From the NCBI GenBank assembly GCA_003248655.1, contig QFPM01000016.1:16411-80410 (forward strand): a DNA stretch of 64,000 nucleotides. The letters are read 5' to 3'. Shown piece by piece: positions 35,335 through 44,682 of the stretch. Positions within the stretch are counted from its first letter, which is position 1. Every line of letters starts with the position of its first letter. This DNA is from Microbacterium sp. GTDB taxonomy: Bacteria; Actinomycetota; Actinomycetes; Actinomycetales; Microbacteriaceae. A model generated the notes under the pieces. It was not told the origin of the DNA, did no database searches, and saw only the letters and a program-made list of their open reading frames with translations. A program made the position numbers and the translations under genes.

Positions 35335-37322
35335 TCGTGCGGGTCGGCATCGGTGTGACGCTGACCTGGGACGAGGAGCGGTTTGTGATCATCGCCGCTG
35401 ACTACCGGCACGTCACTCTCCGCTCTCTGGAGGCTGACTTCACGCGGATGGTCGACGCCGATGAACTGGTCAGGTTGCCGAACGTCACCTGGCATGCGGA
35501 CCGCACCGCGTCGGCGACCGGATCGGCGGCCCGCGTCCTGGACGGCCTCGACGATGACGAGAGACGCATTGTCGATGCGTGGGCCGAGCAGTTGGCCGTG
35601 GTCAAAGCCGCCGTCGAAAACGGGCAGCCGGCGAAGATGTACTTCGAAGACGTGCGCACGGCTATGTCAACCCTAACTTCCGTGACCTCGTTGGAAACCG
35701 TCCGCCGCAAGTTCCACCGGTATTGCGCGGAAGGGGTCCTCGGGCTTGTGGACGCGCGGCACCTCAACCGAGGCAAGCGAGACATCGACGTCCGTATTGG
35801 CATGGCGCTGAGCGAGCTCGGCGAGAAGGGGACGACGCGATCATCGGGGACGACGAGCCGGACCTTAGATCGGCTGCGATGGATGCTGGAGGAGGACTAC
35901 GGCGACGCGATCGACATTCCTAGTCAGCGCACGCTGTACCGGATGGTCGCGGCGCATCCCACGGCACGAAAGCTGAACGGCTCTGCGAAGTCACGTCAGT
36001 CGTCCGCCAACAAACCCGGTAGGGCGTTCGGTGTGCACGGTTCGCTTCGACCGGGGGAGCATGTGCAGATCGATTCCACGGTGATCGACGTGCCATCGCG
36101 GCTGCTGGACGGTCGCCTGAACCGTGCGGAGCTGACGGTCATCCACGACGTCTCGTGCCGCTCCATCCTCGCGGGAGTCGTGCGAGCCGTCGCGACGAAT
36201 TCGGCGGATCTCGCGGGCGTGCTCGCGCGGGCGCTGACACCCTACGAGCTGCGGCCGCCAGGCGCGCGGGAGCAGCGCGAGCGTGTTGCGGCGACATGGA
36301 CTGGGCGGTTCATGATCGACCAGGAGCGACTGGACCACCACCGGCTCGCGCAGCCGTACATCTTCCCCGAGACGATCACGACCGACAACGGCAAGATCTA
36401 CCGTTCCGAGGCATTCCGCCGGGGCTGTGAGCGAGCCGGTATCTCGCTCATCCACGCGGCGCACGAGACCGGCACCGACAAACCGCATGTCGAGAGCGGA
36501 TTCGACGCGATCAAGGACGGTTTCGTGCAGTACTTGGAGGGCTTCACCGGTGGCAGTGTCGAGCGTCGCGGTCGAGGCGAACCGACCGATAGGGCACTTG
36601 CCCTCAACCAGCTACAGGAGCTGCTCGAGGACTGGATCGCGATCGAGTGGCAGAACCGACCGCACGCCGGTCTGTCCGATTCGATGCTCCCGGGGCGGGC
36701 GCTCACACCGAACGAGATGTTCCGCGCCTATCGGCGCATCGCACCCGAGCTGCACATCCCGTTCGGCTTGGACGAGTTCATCGGATTCCTTCCTGCCAAG
36801 ACCTGCACGTTGCAGGACTACGGGATCAATCACGCGCGGCGCGTCTATCGCTCGAACCGCCTCACCGAGCTTCGTGCTGCTGGAGCGGGCGGAGAGGGCG
36901 CTACTCGACTTTGCGTGATCCGCTTCGACCCGCACAATCCGCTGTTCGTGTGGGTGGAGCACGGTGAAGAGTTCGTGCCCTTCCGGTGTGTTGGCGACCT
37001 CCTCGACGAGCCGATGGGCGGCGAGATCTGGCAAGCGGCCCACGCTGTCGACACGGCCACGGACACAGCGACCCGCGAAGAGGCCGCGTACCTCGCGGAC
37101 CGAATGAAGCGCGCCCAATGGGTGAGGCCCGGCAAAGAGCGCAATCGCGCCGTCCGCACGGCCGAGGTCGACCGCGATCCCATGCACATGACAGGTGTGT
37201 CGAAGACGATCGCGCGAGAGACACCAACGACCGAGCCTGACGGAGACGAGGTCATTTGGGAACGCGGTGGCGGTTTCTCGCTGCTCACTGACGACGACGG
37301 AGTGTGGGAGCGGCTGACATGA
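35331..37322 (+). CDS. tnsB: TnsB-like DDE transposase
   Basis: A 663-residue DDE recombinase of the Tn7/Mu type. The triad is Asp248 (HVQIDST), Asp352 (TTDNGK) and Glu388 (PHVES), with 35 residues between the last two. Residues before 200 include helix-turn-helix-like end-binding domains, and a beta-barrel follows the catalytic core (QDYGINHARRVYRS). It cuts the 3' ends and joins them to the target. The GTG start overlaps the tnsA stop, and the stop overlaps tnsC by ATGA. Confidence 0.93.
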   Translation: MIVRVGIGVTLTWDEERFVIIAADYRHVTLRSLEADFTRMVDADELVRLPNVTWHADRTASATGSAARVLDGLDDDERRIVDAWAEQLAVVKAAVENGQPAKMYFEDVRTAMSTLTSVTSLETVRRKFHRYCAEGVLGLVDARHLNRGKRDIDVRIGMALSELGEKGTTRSSGTTSRTLDRLRWMLEEDYGDAIDIPSQRTLYRMVAAHPTARKLNGSAKSRQSSANKPGRAFGVHGSLRPGEHVQIDSTVIDVPSRLLDGRLNRAELTVIHDVSCRSILAGVVRAVATNSADLAGVLARALTPYELRPPGAREQRERVAATWTGRFMIDQERLDHHRLAQPYIFPETITTDNGKIYRSEAFRRGCERAGISLIHAAHETGTDKPHVESGFDAIKDGFVQYLEGFTGGSVERRGRGEPTDRALALNQLQELLEDWIAIEWQNRPHAGLSDSMLPGRALTPNEMFRAYRRIAPELHIPFGLDEFIGFLPAKTCTLQDYGINHARRVYRSNRLTELRAAGAGGEGATRLCVIRFDPHNPLFVWVEHGEEFVPFRCVGDLLDEPMGGEIWQAAHAVDTATDTATREEAAYLADRMKRAQWVRPGKERNRAVRTAEVDRDPMHMTGVSKTIARETPTTEPDGDEVIWERGGGFSLLTDDDGVWERLT

Positions 37323-38308
37323 CTCAGGCCATCAGTACGCGCGAGGGGTGGTCCGCGTTCGTCAGCGAGACGTTGGACAAGCCGCTCCCGACCACCCGCG
37401 CCGAACTGGATGCGCTCTCGCCGGGCGACCGCGCGATGAATCGCGAAGCTCGCAAGCAGTTCATGATCCGCGGCCCAGTCGTCAACACAGCTCAGTTCGC
37501 GGCGATAGAAAGGGAGATCCTCAGACGGCTGATGCTCAACCAATACAAGTCCCACGGCAAGCTCGGCGTGATCGTGTCGGGGGAGCCGAATATCGGTAAG
37601 ACCACGACGGTCTCGCATATTGCTCGACGGTTTGAGCGTCGCCGACGTGACATCGGGCGGGCCGGTGGTGGTAACTCGATCCCGGTGATCTACGTGTCGG
37701 TGCCGCCGTCGTGCACACCGAAACTGATGCTCGGAGAGTTCGCCCACTTCCTTGGACTCCCCGTGCGCGCGCACTACAACACGGGAGAGCTGATGAACAC
37801 CGTTGCCAGCGTGATTGCCGCGTGCGGGACCGAGCTGATCATCGTCGACGAGATCCACAACATCAACCAGAAGTACAAGCAGATGGGCGAGGCATCCGAC
37901 ACGCTCAAACAGCTGTCGGAGAAGTGCCCCGGCACGTTCGTCTACGCCGGAGTAGATGTCGAAGCAAGCGGGCTGCTGGACGGTACCCGTGGACGGCAGA
38001 TCAGCAGCCGATTCGACATCCTGAACCTGCACAAATTTGAGAACACCGGCAGAGGCAAAGCGGGATGGGCCGATCTGCTCGTCGCGGTCGAGAGTTCGCT
38101 CGGTCTCATCGACCAGCATCCCGAGGCGATCCTGCGCCACGCCAGTCACCTCCACGCTACGACGGGCGGCGTGATCGGCGATCTCACCGGGATGGTGCAC
38201 ATGCTCGCGATGGAAGCCATCGACAACGGCACCGAACGCCTCGACCTGGACACCGTCTTCGGCACCGTCCCGGCCGCCGCCGCTGACAAGGTGCCCGTGT
38301 CAACATGA
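37319..38308 (+). CDS. tnsC: TnsC-like AAA+ ATPase
   Basis: A 329-residue AAA+ regulator that links target choice to the transposase. Walker A is SGEPNIGKTTT (Lys94) and Walker B LIIVDEIHN (Asp177); IYVSVPPSCTPK and KQLSEKCPGTFVYAGV follow as in TniB/TnsC proteins. It has 4-base overlaps with tnsB and tniQ. Such proteins form filaments on target DNA and are disassembled by TnsB, which gives target immunity. Confidence 0.92.
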   Translation: MTQAISTREGWSAFVSETLDKPLPTTRAELDALSPGDRAMNREARKQFMIRGPVVNTAQFAAIEREILRRLMLNQYKSHGKLGVIVSGEPNIGKTTTVSHIARRFERRRRDIGRAGGGNSIPVIYVSVPPSCTPKLMLGEFAHFLGLPVRAHYNTGELMNTVASVIAACGTELIIVDEIHNINQKYKQMGEASDTLKQLSEKCPGTFVYAGVDVEASGLLDGTRGRQISSRFDILNLHKFENTGRGKAGWADLLVAVESSLGLIDQHPEAILRHASHLHATTGGVIGDLTGMVHMLAMEAIDNGTERLDLDTVFGTVPAAAADKVPVST

Positions 38309-39369
38309 AGACGCCGACGCCGGCCGGGAACGTGCGCCCGCTACCAGTGATGGTGCAGCCCCTCCCCGCCGAAACCATCACCGGATTCCTCGGCAGGCTC
38401 GCCACCGCGAACGCCCTCACTCCCCGCGAACTTCGCCTGCACGTCACCGACCTCGCTGGGCTGTCACCCTCGCACCCCAACCTCGAGCGCGCTGCGAAGT
38501 GGGCGGAGCGGCTCGGCGGCCTCAAGCCCGGGCACTTCGAGAACGATGCCCGCAAGAACGCGATGTATGTCCGTTGCCAGCACTACGCCTGGCAACCGAC
38601 GCTCTGCAAACGGTGCGGATACGCGCAGGCCGCCAGGAACGCGTGTCGGCGGTGCGCGAGAGGGGAGCAGACCTTGGTGCAAAGCAGGGGTGGCGCTGTC
38701 TGCAACCGCCACCGGCGCTGGCATCTTGACGGCGCCGATGTCGACCTCGCGGGGTTCCCGGAGTTCGCCCATGCCGAGCGTTGCCTGTCGGGCACGCTGT
38801 GGAAGCGCGGCATCGGACTCACCACCGGCGAGCTGCAATTGGCCGCTTCTCTCGTTCGGTATTGGTCGATCGAGGAGCGCCTCGACGGGAGAATCGCCGA
38901 TCGAATGGCAACGATCGGAATCAACTCGCTCGATGCCGACAGCGTCTTCCTCGCGGCCTACCCCGAGATCGTGCGCCTGACCACGATCCTCACCGACCTG
39001 TCCTTCGCGAGCTACCTGCTCAGCCCTCGGTTCAGCCTTGCGGAGCAGGTCTGGGCTCTTGAGGCCGCGGTTGTCACCGTCATGAGCGGCTGCACGACTT
39101 CACGCCTTCATCAGATCGCGGAACAGATCGTGGCGCGAGGGAAGATGGCTGTGGAGACCGCGTTCGGCATGCGCCAGAACGCGAGCAACAACCGCCCCGC
39201 GACCCTCGAGAAGTCACTCGTCGCATCGTCCCAGAGGCACCGAAGCTGCCTACTCCGACACCTCAGCACCGTCAGGATTCAAATCCTCCCCTATGAGCCC
39301 GGGTTTGCGGTCCCGTCGAATCGCGTGCTGGGCCGCCGCAAGCCGCTGCCTGATCTCGTCGACGCGTAG
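38305..39369 (+). CDS. tniQ: TniQ-family target selector
   Basis: A 354-residue protein with the TniQ start (VQPLPAETITGFLGRLATAN) and a zinc-finger stretch CKRCGYAQ...CRRCARG, then a second half of helices. TniQ/TnsD proteins choose the target for Tn7-like elements. No Cas genes or CRISPR array lie nearby, so targeting should be by DNA-sequence recognition rather than guide RNA. It is the last gene of the transposition operon, and cargo begins 318 bases later. Confidence 0.87.
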   Translation: MKTPTPAGNVRPLPVMVQPLPAETITGFLGRLATANALTPRELRLHVTDLAGLSPSHPNLERAAKWAERLGGLKPGHFENDARKNAMYVRCQHYAWQPTLCKRCGYAQAARNACRRCARGEQTLVQSRGGAVCNRHRRWHLDGADVDLAGFPEFAHAERCLSGTLWKRGIGLTTGELQLAASLVRYWSIEERLDGRIADRMATIGINSLDADSVFLAAYPEIVRLTTILTDLSFASYLLSPRFSLAEQVWALEAAVVTVMSGCTTSRLHQIAEQIVARGKMAVETAFGMRQNASNNRPATLEKSLVASSQRHRSCLLRHLSTVRIQILPYEPGFAVPSNRVLGRRKPLPDLVDA

Positions 39370-39687
39370 TGCCCGGATCTCGGCCGCCGCGTGTGCGTGG
39401 TGGCCATCAATCGCCCAACTCTGCGTCGGCGCTAGCTTCCTTGTCGATTGGGACGCTGAACGGCTCCTGGGTCTTGTTCGCCACCCCGGTCTGCTGAGCA
39501 AGTCTGAGTGGGACCAGGCTCGCTCCCAACACGAGATCCGGATCATCGACGAGTGAGAGCGCCGACGGAGGAGAGGGCTTGAATGGCGACTCTTCATCAG
39601 GACGGCAGTGGCTCCCCGAGCCAGCGCCAGATAGGATCGACGCACCAAAGGCTGACCCGAACAGCTTCAAATTCAAAGGAGAATGAG
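39370..39687. other. gap between tniQ and the cargo
   Basis: No convincing gene. Short frames on both strands end here, and minus-strand pieces such as AAAEIRALRVDEIRQRLAAAQ look helical but are out of frame with each other, so a decayed gene is possible. A ribosome-binding site AAAGGAGAA at 39675-39683 leads into the next gene, and TAGGAT near 39632 may be a -10 box. Confidence 0.45.
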
Positions 39688-40047
39688 ATGAAGTTCAAGA
39701 AGTCAGGCGCAGTACTGGCAGTGATGGCGGCCGTGGCCGTGTCGGTCGGGTCGGCCGGTCCGGCCACCGCATTGGGTAGCTCATCAGCGGGTTGCTCTTC
39801 TGTTGAAGCGGTCTATGGCAACAGCTCTGCCACCGGAAGTGCTCAAACATGGACCTCGTATTCGGGCACTTGTGGTCAACTCGGGGTACGTATCTTCTAC
39901 AGGCTGTATGCAGGTTCGCCGACGTACTACACCTCCTGGCAATACGGGTATAGCTCCGTTTACGCGGGCAACCCCGGCAACACCGTTCTTGGCGGCAATC
40001 ATCTCGCTAGGCGCGGCGCCAACTCAGATATCAACTTTAACTCGTAA
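39688..40047 (+). CDS. secreted small Tyr/Ser/Gly-rich peptide, candidate bacteriocin
   Basis: A 119-residue precursor with a clear signal peptide (MKFKKSGAVLAVMAAVAVSVG) and a cut site near ATALG. The mature 90 residues are rich in Tyr, Ser and Gly, with two cysteines in SAGCSS and SGTCGQ that could pair. WQYGYSSVY and HLARRGANSD faintly recall lactococcin-972-type bacteriocins, but the family match is not certain. It heads an operon with a lipoprotein and an ABC export system, which supports a secreted-effector role. G+C is lower than in the host genes, a sign of transfer. Confidence 0.7.
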   Translation: MKFKKSGAVLAVMAAVAVSVGSAGPATALGSSSAGCSSVEAVYGNSSATGSAQTWTSYSGTCGQLGVRIFYRLYAGSPTYYTSWQYGYSSVYAGNPGNTVLGGNHLARRGANSDINFNS

Positions 40048-40514
40048 TGCGCCGGTTGTTGGTGGTAGCCAGCGCTCTCCTTCTCGCGGCATCCTTGACC
40101 GGCTGTGGGGCTAGTGGTTCGAACGTCGGTACCACCGCCGATCAGGGTCATCCAGCCTTGTCGGACGGCGAGGTTAGCTACGACGAGTATCAAGCAGCGT
40201 TTCGTGCCTACAGTTCCTGTCTTGAAGACGCGGGCTACAAGTTGGTAGTTCACGCTGAAGAGAACCAGACGATCCAGTTCTCCGTTCCCGGTGGAGCAGT
40301 CGAGTCAGGCGTGGATGCAAACTGCTACGACGAAGAATTCGCGGAGGTCGATGCGACCTGGCAGATTGCCCACATCGATACTTCCGAGTCCGCTCGCATA
40401 CTGCGTACCTGTCTCGAGGGACTCGGTATCACTCCAGGAGAGTCGTATGACGAGATGACCAAACAACTCTCTGATTCTGGCAACGACCCGAGCGCCTGCT
40501 CCGCCTACTCGTGA
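40047..40514 (+). CDS. lipoprotein of the export operon
   Basis: A 155-residue protein starting MRRLLVVASALLLAASLTGC, a type II signal peptide whose lipobox Cys20 would be lipid-modified. The rest is acidic and soluble, with four more cysteines. Not recognised beyond that. Its start shares one base with the stop of the peptide gene (TAATG) and its stop overlaps the adaptor, so the four are coupled. A lipoprotein next to a bacteriocin gene often gives immunity (inference). Confidence 0.78.
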   Translation: MRRLLVVASALLLAASLTGCGASGSNVGTTADQGHPALSDGEVSYDEYQAAFRAYSSCLEDAGYKLVVHAEENQTIQFSVPGGAVESGVDANCYDEEFAEVDATWQIAHIDTSESARILRTCLEGLGITPGESYDEMTKQLSDSGNDPSACSAYS

Positions 40515-41608
40515 GGGTAGAACGGAAAGGTCGCAAACCTCGTTCGGTTCTCTTCTTCGTCGTCGCATGCATCGGACTGTGGGCGATACCGGTGGCGATC
40601 GCCGGAGGCACGTGGGCTGTAGGGGCGGGGCTCGAGAGCGAGGCTGTATCGGCACCTCGAATCGATTACGTAACCGTCGGGGAGCGGATGGATGCCGAGG
40701 TACGCGAGGCAGTCGTCGATGTCTACTACGGGTCGGCCTTTGTAGCATCGGGAGGTGCGGGAGGAACGATAACCACGGTCGACGTGATGCCAGGAGATCC
40801 CCTCACTGAAGGCGATCACATTGCCTCAATCAACGGCGGGACACTCATCGCATACTCCCAACCACTTCCTCTCTACCGAGCACTATCGAGGGGAGATCGG
40901 GGACCGGACGTTGCGGCACTAGCAACGTTCCTCAGCGCGATGGGTCTACTGGATCCAGGCTACGTCGACGACAACTTTGGTCCTCAGCTCGACAGGGCGG
41001 TTCGAGAGTTTCAGCGGACGCTCGGCTACCCGGTCGACGGAGTATTTCGACCTGAATTCGTCTTGTACGTAGGTCCCGACTTCACTGTTGGTACCGTGTC
41101 GATCCAGCTCGGGGATCAGGTCGCGCCGGGAGCGGAGATCGTCAGAGGGGCACCGCCCGTGCTGAGAGCCGAGATAGTCGGTGTGGATCTGAGACCCCTT
41201 CCGCCGTTCTCGGGTGGGCCTCTTTCGCTTGAGATCGCCGGGACGACGTTCACGGTTGATGGCACGTCTCTCGAGGGAGAGGCTGTAGCAGGGATCGCAC
41301 AGGGCCTCGCCGCGCTATCAATGAGCGGTGAGTTGATTGATGGGGGACAGATTAGGCGATACTCCGACGCAAAGATCTCGTTGGAGAACCCGAGCCGGTG
41401 GGGAGCGCTGCCATCTTCTGCGGTGTACGTGGGAGCGGAAGGACAGTTCTGTGCTGTCTCGGATGACGAAACCGTTGAGTCCCTGACGATTGTCCGGGAC
41501 GCAACCGGCGAAATCGGCACCGTTCTCGTTCCAAGCGAACTTGTTGGATTGAATGTACTAGCCGACGTGTCTCGTGCGGCAGAGAAAATTCTCGCCCAAT
41601 GCAAGTAG
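40511..41608 (+). CDS. membrane-anchored adaptor with peptidoglycan-binding domain
   Basis: A 365-residue protein. Residues 13-36 form a single transmembrane segment (LFFVVACIGLWAIPVAIAGG). After it, HlyD/RND-adaptor-like beta hairpins surround a peptidoglycan-binding-1 domain at about residues 125-170 (DRGPDVAALATFLSAMGLLD, then AVREFQRTLGYPVDGV). This architecture pairs with FtsX/MacB-type ABC exporters in Gram-positives and would anchor the pump to the wall. It starts at a GTG overlapping the lipoprotein stop and overlaps the ATPase gene by 10 bases. Confidence 0.83.
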   Translation: MRVERKGRKPRSVLFFVVACIGLWAIPVAIAGGTWAVGAGLESEAVSAPRIDYVTVGERMDAEVREAVVDVYYGSAFVASGGAGGTITTVDVMPGDPLTEGDHIASINGGTLIAYSQPLPLYRALSRGDRGPDVAALATFLSAMGLLDPGYVDDNFGPQLDRAVREFQRTLGYPVDGVFRPEFVLYVGPDFTVGTVSIQLGDQVAPGAEIVRGAPPVLRAEIVGVDLRPLPPFSGGPLSLEIAGTTFTVDGTSLEGEAVAGIAQGLAALSMSGELIDGGQIRRYSDAKISLENPSRWGALPSSAVYVGAEGQFCAVSDDETVESLTIVRDATGEIGTVLVPSELVGLNVLADVSRAAEKILAQCK

Positions 41609-42216
41609 CGGTCGAGGACATAACCGCGATGTTCGGTGGTCGAGTCGTGCTGAAGGTCGGGCACGCGACGTTTCAGTCGGGGGCGATCAGCGGGATTATC
41701 GGCCCATCTGGCAGCGGTAAGTCCACACTCCTATCGATCATCGCTGGTTTCCTGCAGCCGGCGACGGGAAAAGTGGAGTATCGCGACGGTGGTCGTCTTG
41801 GCCCACCAACGATGTCGGATATTTCATGGGTGCCACAAGGCGCATACCTACTTCCGGACCGAACAGTGCTAGACAACGTGGCGCTGGGCGCACTGTCAGT
41901 GGGGCTCGAGCTTGCTGTCGCGAAATTCACTGCGTTGCGCGCCCTGGAAAAGGTTGGACTCGAAGATCGCGGCCGCGATCTCGCGTCCAACCTGTCCGGG
42001 GGCGAAGCACAGCGCGTAGCGCTGGCACGTGCAATATGTGCGCCGCGACCGATTATCCTTGCCGACGAACCCACGGCCAGCCTCGACCGAAAATCTGCGG
42101 GCACGGTCGCGAACATTCTGAGAAACATGCCCAGCGATCGACTTGTGATCGTCGCCACGCATGACCCACTTCTGATAGAACGATGCGATCAGATCTTGGA
42201 TCTCGGTGTCTCGTGA
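41599..42216 (+). CDS. ABC transporter ATP-binding protein (MacB/LolD-like)
   Basis: A 205-residue ATPase with Walker A GPSGSGKST (Lys41), the signature LSGGEAQR, Walker B IILADEPTASLD and the switch His in VATHDP. Size and sequence fit the MacB/LolD/FtsE group, which powers mechanotransmission pumps for peptides or lipoproteins. It is coupled to the adaptor before it and the permease after it, so the three should make one exporter or immunity pump for the secreted peptide. Confidence 0.92.
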   Translation: MQVAVEDITAMFGGRVVLKVGHATFQSGAISGIIGPSGSGKSTLLSIIAGFLQPATGKVEYRDGGRLGPPTMSDISWVPQGAYLLPDRTVLDNVALGALSVGLELAVAKFTALRALEKVGLEDRGRDLASNLSGGEAQRVALARAICAPRPIILADEPTASLDRKSAGTVANILRNMPSDRLVIVATHDPLLIERCDQILDLGVS

Positions 42217-43247
42217 GTCATCGAACTGGATGGCGAGTGTCGCACTTGGTGCGCGAGGCCATGAAGAACGTTTTCGGACGCCGCTCGCGGCTTTTTCCTT
42301 ACGCGGCCGCCGCACTTCTGTCGTCCACGTTTGTTGTCTTGGCGTTGCTCGCTCAGTCGATCGACTTCGACCACGAGATTGCAGCTGCGCACGACAAGGG
42401 GAGGAATATCTTCACAGTCCAGTCGTCCTCGTCCGATAGGCCGGTCGTCATCACGCGAGAGTCCTGTGAGCGTCTAACGGGTGAGGCGGCCGTCGTTCGT
42501 GCGGGAATCATCACGGACAGGGGCCGGAAGAACGCGCAACCTTTGGGTAGCTCCCTTCCTCTGGTCGCAGTGAGTCCTACCTTGTTACCTCAAGTTGATC
42601 AAGGTAGAGCTGTCGTTGGGGTTGCTCTGCATCCCTCGGGCGCAGAAAGCAACATCGTCATTGACGGAGTTGTTCTTCGGGCAGTCTCCGGGCTCCGAGA
42701 GCCTGCTGGCATCGACGTCAACTCGGCAATTGCAATCCCTCTGGGGGTAGACGTCGTAGATGATCCTCGATGCGTGATTGAGATGAAGTGGAACGCAGAT
42801 GGTGATGACCTTCAGCTCGCGCTCAATCAACTGCACGTGCAAGGCGGCCCCATCATCGCTGTTCCCGTCTTCGCGGAGACAACGTCTCTGATTGGTGGCT
42901 TCCTAGCGCGTTCTGAGCGATGGCTTCCGATCCTCGTAGGTTGTCTGGGCGGCCTAGCTACGTCTCTCGCAATCCGAACTCGCCGAACTGAGCTCGCTGC
43001 TTACGTTTTTGCAGGAGCAACTCGCTCAGCCGTGGCGACGCTTGTGTCGCTTGAGTGCATCCTCATCGGAGGGGTAGCTGCCTTCGGCGGCGTCCTAACC
43101 ACGCTCACTCTGGCCCCTTTCGCGTTGTCCCCTGCTTCACAGATGTTCGCAATGGTCGCAATGGGCGCAACCTGGATCGCGTCAGCGCTACCAGTTTCGT
43201 TGCAGGTCGCAGTTGTCTCGCCTGTTGAGCTCGGAAAGCGTCGGTGA
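42213..43247 (+). CDS. ABC permease, FtsX/MacB-like
   Basis: A 344-residue membrane protein. There is one transmembrane helix at about residues 27-48 (YAAAALLSSTFVVLALLA), a large extracytoplasmic domain to about 225, then three helices (WLPILVGCLGGLATSLAI, LECILIGGVAAFGGVLTTL, FAMVAMGATWIASALPV). This is the layout of MacB/FtsX permeases. The GTG at 42213 overlaps the ATPase stop. It is the last cargo gene of Tn1. Confidence 0.85.
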   Translation: MSHRTGWRVSHLVREAMKNVFGRRSRLFPYAAAALLSSTFVVLALLAQSIDFDHEIAAAHDKGRNIFTVQSSSSDRPVVITRESCERLTGEAAVVRAGIITDRGRKNAQPLGSSLPLVAVSPTLLPQVDQGRAVVGVALHPSGAESNIVIDGVVLRAVSGLREPAGIDVNSAIAIPLGVDVVDDPRCVIEMKWNADGDDLQLALNQLHVQGGPIIAVPVFAETTSLIGGFLARSERWLPILVGCLGGLATSLAIRTRRTELAAYVFAGATRSAVATLVSLECILIGGVAAFGGVLTTLTLAPFALSPASQMFAMVAMGATWIASALPVSLQVAVVSPVELGKRR

Positions 43248-43660
43248 CGAGCGTGTTGCGGACCAACACCCGCGGGGCGAGCGGAGCACAGGTCGTTGAC
43301 AACGCATCCGCGTTTTCTGCCGATCGATGTGTGGTTGCCCTCGCGACGCGATCGCGGATCCGCAAGACAAGGCGAGGCCGCACGGGGGTGCGGAGGCTCG
43401 TCCGCTAGCAGTAAAATTTACGCGTCCGCACGGGTGACTACCCGGTGGCGGAGATTGTTCGGCGAGGAGCTGATCGTCATCGAAGCCAGACTCGATCACC
43501 GGCGCGAGGTCTACGACCGGTAGGGATGCCGCCATCGGCGCGCGAGCGAGACTGACCAGGGCGAGTGTCGCTACGGCGAACCACAAGCACGTTGTCACGA
43601 GCGACGCCCAACGAGGCGAGCTTACTCACGGGAGCATCCGAGAACACGCGGTAACCGACC
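43248..43660. other. non-coding stretch before the right end of Tn1
   Basis: No gene with convincing composition or ribosome-binding site was found. The minus-strand frames are Arg-rich and read outward from the transposon end. It may hold a decayed cargo gene. Confidence 0.5.
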
Positions 43661-43703
43661 ACAACATCACTGGCAAAAACTACAGAATCGCTGTCATCGG
43701 ACA
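43661..43703 (-). repeat. right end of Tn1 with sub-terminal repeat
   Basis: GGCAAAAACTACAGAAT, then TGTCATCGGACA. Read on the minus strand it is TGTCCGATGACAG followed by ATTCTGTAGTTTTTGCC, the same unit as in the left end, so the end is inverted as required. Confidence 0.85.
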
Positions 43704-43780
43704 TCTCACTCCAGTTGTCCGATTCTCACGGACCTGTCGAGTCGTCTCACTCCAGTTGTCCGATTCTCACTCCAGTTGTC
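43704..43780 (+). repeat. three direct repeats, left end of Tn0
   Basis: TCTCACTCCAGTTGTCCGAT occurs at 43704 and 43745 and partly at 43765. The inverse unit ACAACTxxxGTGAGA occurs twice at the right end of Tn0 (44811 and 44890). They are likely transposase sites. Confidence 0.88.
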
Positions 43781-43937
43781 AGAAGCACGGCGAGCCGCGT
43801 AGCTCTTGGTCGACGCCATGCTCTTTGTCGCTGGCCGCCAGCCAGTGTCCCGCAGAACTCCGCGGCACAGTTTCACCCTCGACGGGCGCCGTCGCCACGG
43901 AACCTGCCAGTAGTCGATGGCAAGCAACACCGGAGAG

Positions 43938-44390
43938 TCAGAGGGTCAGGGCCATGGACCGAACGTCTGGCCTGTCGCCTCCGGGCAGCTGCCGGAATCC
44001 GGCCTGCTCATAAGTTGCGATCGCGGGCGCGTTGTCGGCAATCACGTTGAGCGCGACGCGCCTCGCACCGAGCGAGCGAGCCCTCTCTACCGCCAGGCTC
44101 ACCAGCGCGCCGCCATAGCCACGACCGCGCTCTGCCGGATCGACGATGACTCTCCCAATCCGGGCGGTGTCATCGGCCAGCGTGAGGTCGAAGTGCCCGA
44201 TCACAAGTGACTCATCGTCGACCATCACCCACGCGCTTATCTCACTGGTGACGGTCATGGCTGCCAACTGATCTACTGTCAGCGGCCACACCAACCGGGG
44301 ACCCGTGAACAGGTACAGCGCCCTCTCATCCGGAATCCAACTCATCACCGTCGCAATGTCGGCGTCTACCCTCTCCCGCAGGCTCAGCAT
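43938..44390 (-). CDS. GNAT-family N-acetyltransferase
   Basis: A 150-residue acetyltransferase. RIGRVIVDPAERGRGYGGALVSLAVERAR is the acetyl-CoA pyrophosphate loop and following helix, and LNVIADNAPAIATYEQAGFRQ is motif B. It transfers an acetyl group to a small molecule or protein; the acceptor is unknown. It lies in the Tn0 portion, 7 bases after the small membrane protein gene on the same strand. It may be cargo, for example self-protection, but may equally be ordinary. Confidence 0.9.
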   Translation of the reverse strand: MLSLRERVDADIATVMSWIPDERALYLFTGPRLVWPLTVDQLAAMTVTSEISAWVMVDDESLVIGHFDLTLADDTARIGRVIVDPAERGRGYGGALVSLAVERARSLGARRVALNVIADNAPAIATYEQAGFRQLPGGDRPDVRSMALTL

Positions 44391-44397
44391 GACGCCC

Positions 44398-44682
44398 TCA
44401 CTCCGAGACCTCGATCACGATCTTGCCGCTCGCGTCGATGACACCCGGCCCCTTGTCGGGCGTCGGCGCCGGGGCGGGAATCTCTCGCTCGGCCTCCCAC
44501 GCGATCCGCGCGTTGTGAGCAGACGGATGGAAGAGTTCGTCGAATCCGAGCAGGCCAGCTGATGAGGGTGCCGTGGCATCACCGGCATGATGGCGCCGGC
44601 GGGTTGCGATCCCCACCACCCCAAAGACGATCGGAATGGCGAGCACAATCCCGATCGCGCCCCACCCAAGGAAGTCGCTCAT
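44398..44682 (-). CDS. small single-pass membrane protein
   Basis: A 94-residue protein with one N-terminal transmembrane helix (GWGAIGIVLAIPIVFGVVGIA), a basic RRRHH anchor, then a soluble tail. Not recognised. The ATG follows a GGG-rich leader. It precedes the acetyltransferase by 7 bases and is likely cotranscribed with it inside Tn0. Confidence 0.65.
   Translation of the reverse strand: MSDFLGWGAIGIVLAIPIVFGVVGIATRRRHHAGDATAPSSAGLLGFDELFHPSAHNARIAWEAEREIPAPAPTPDKGPGVIDASGKIVIEVSE

Larger units (their letters stand above)
34395..43703 (+). mobile_element. Tn7-like element Tn1 (tnsABC-tniQ plus export cargo)
   Basis: A perfect 12-bp terminal inverted repeat, TGTCCGATGACA at 34395-34406 and TGTCATCGGACA at 43692-43703, is flanked by the 5-base duplication TCTCA (34390-34394 and 43704-43708). 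The 9.3-kb element carries four transposition genes and five cargo genes on the plus strand. Sub-terminal 20-21-bp repeats lie inside both ends. Joining the flanks after precise removal restores the Tn0 end, which supports these limits. Confidence 0.8.
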
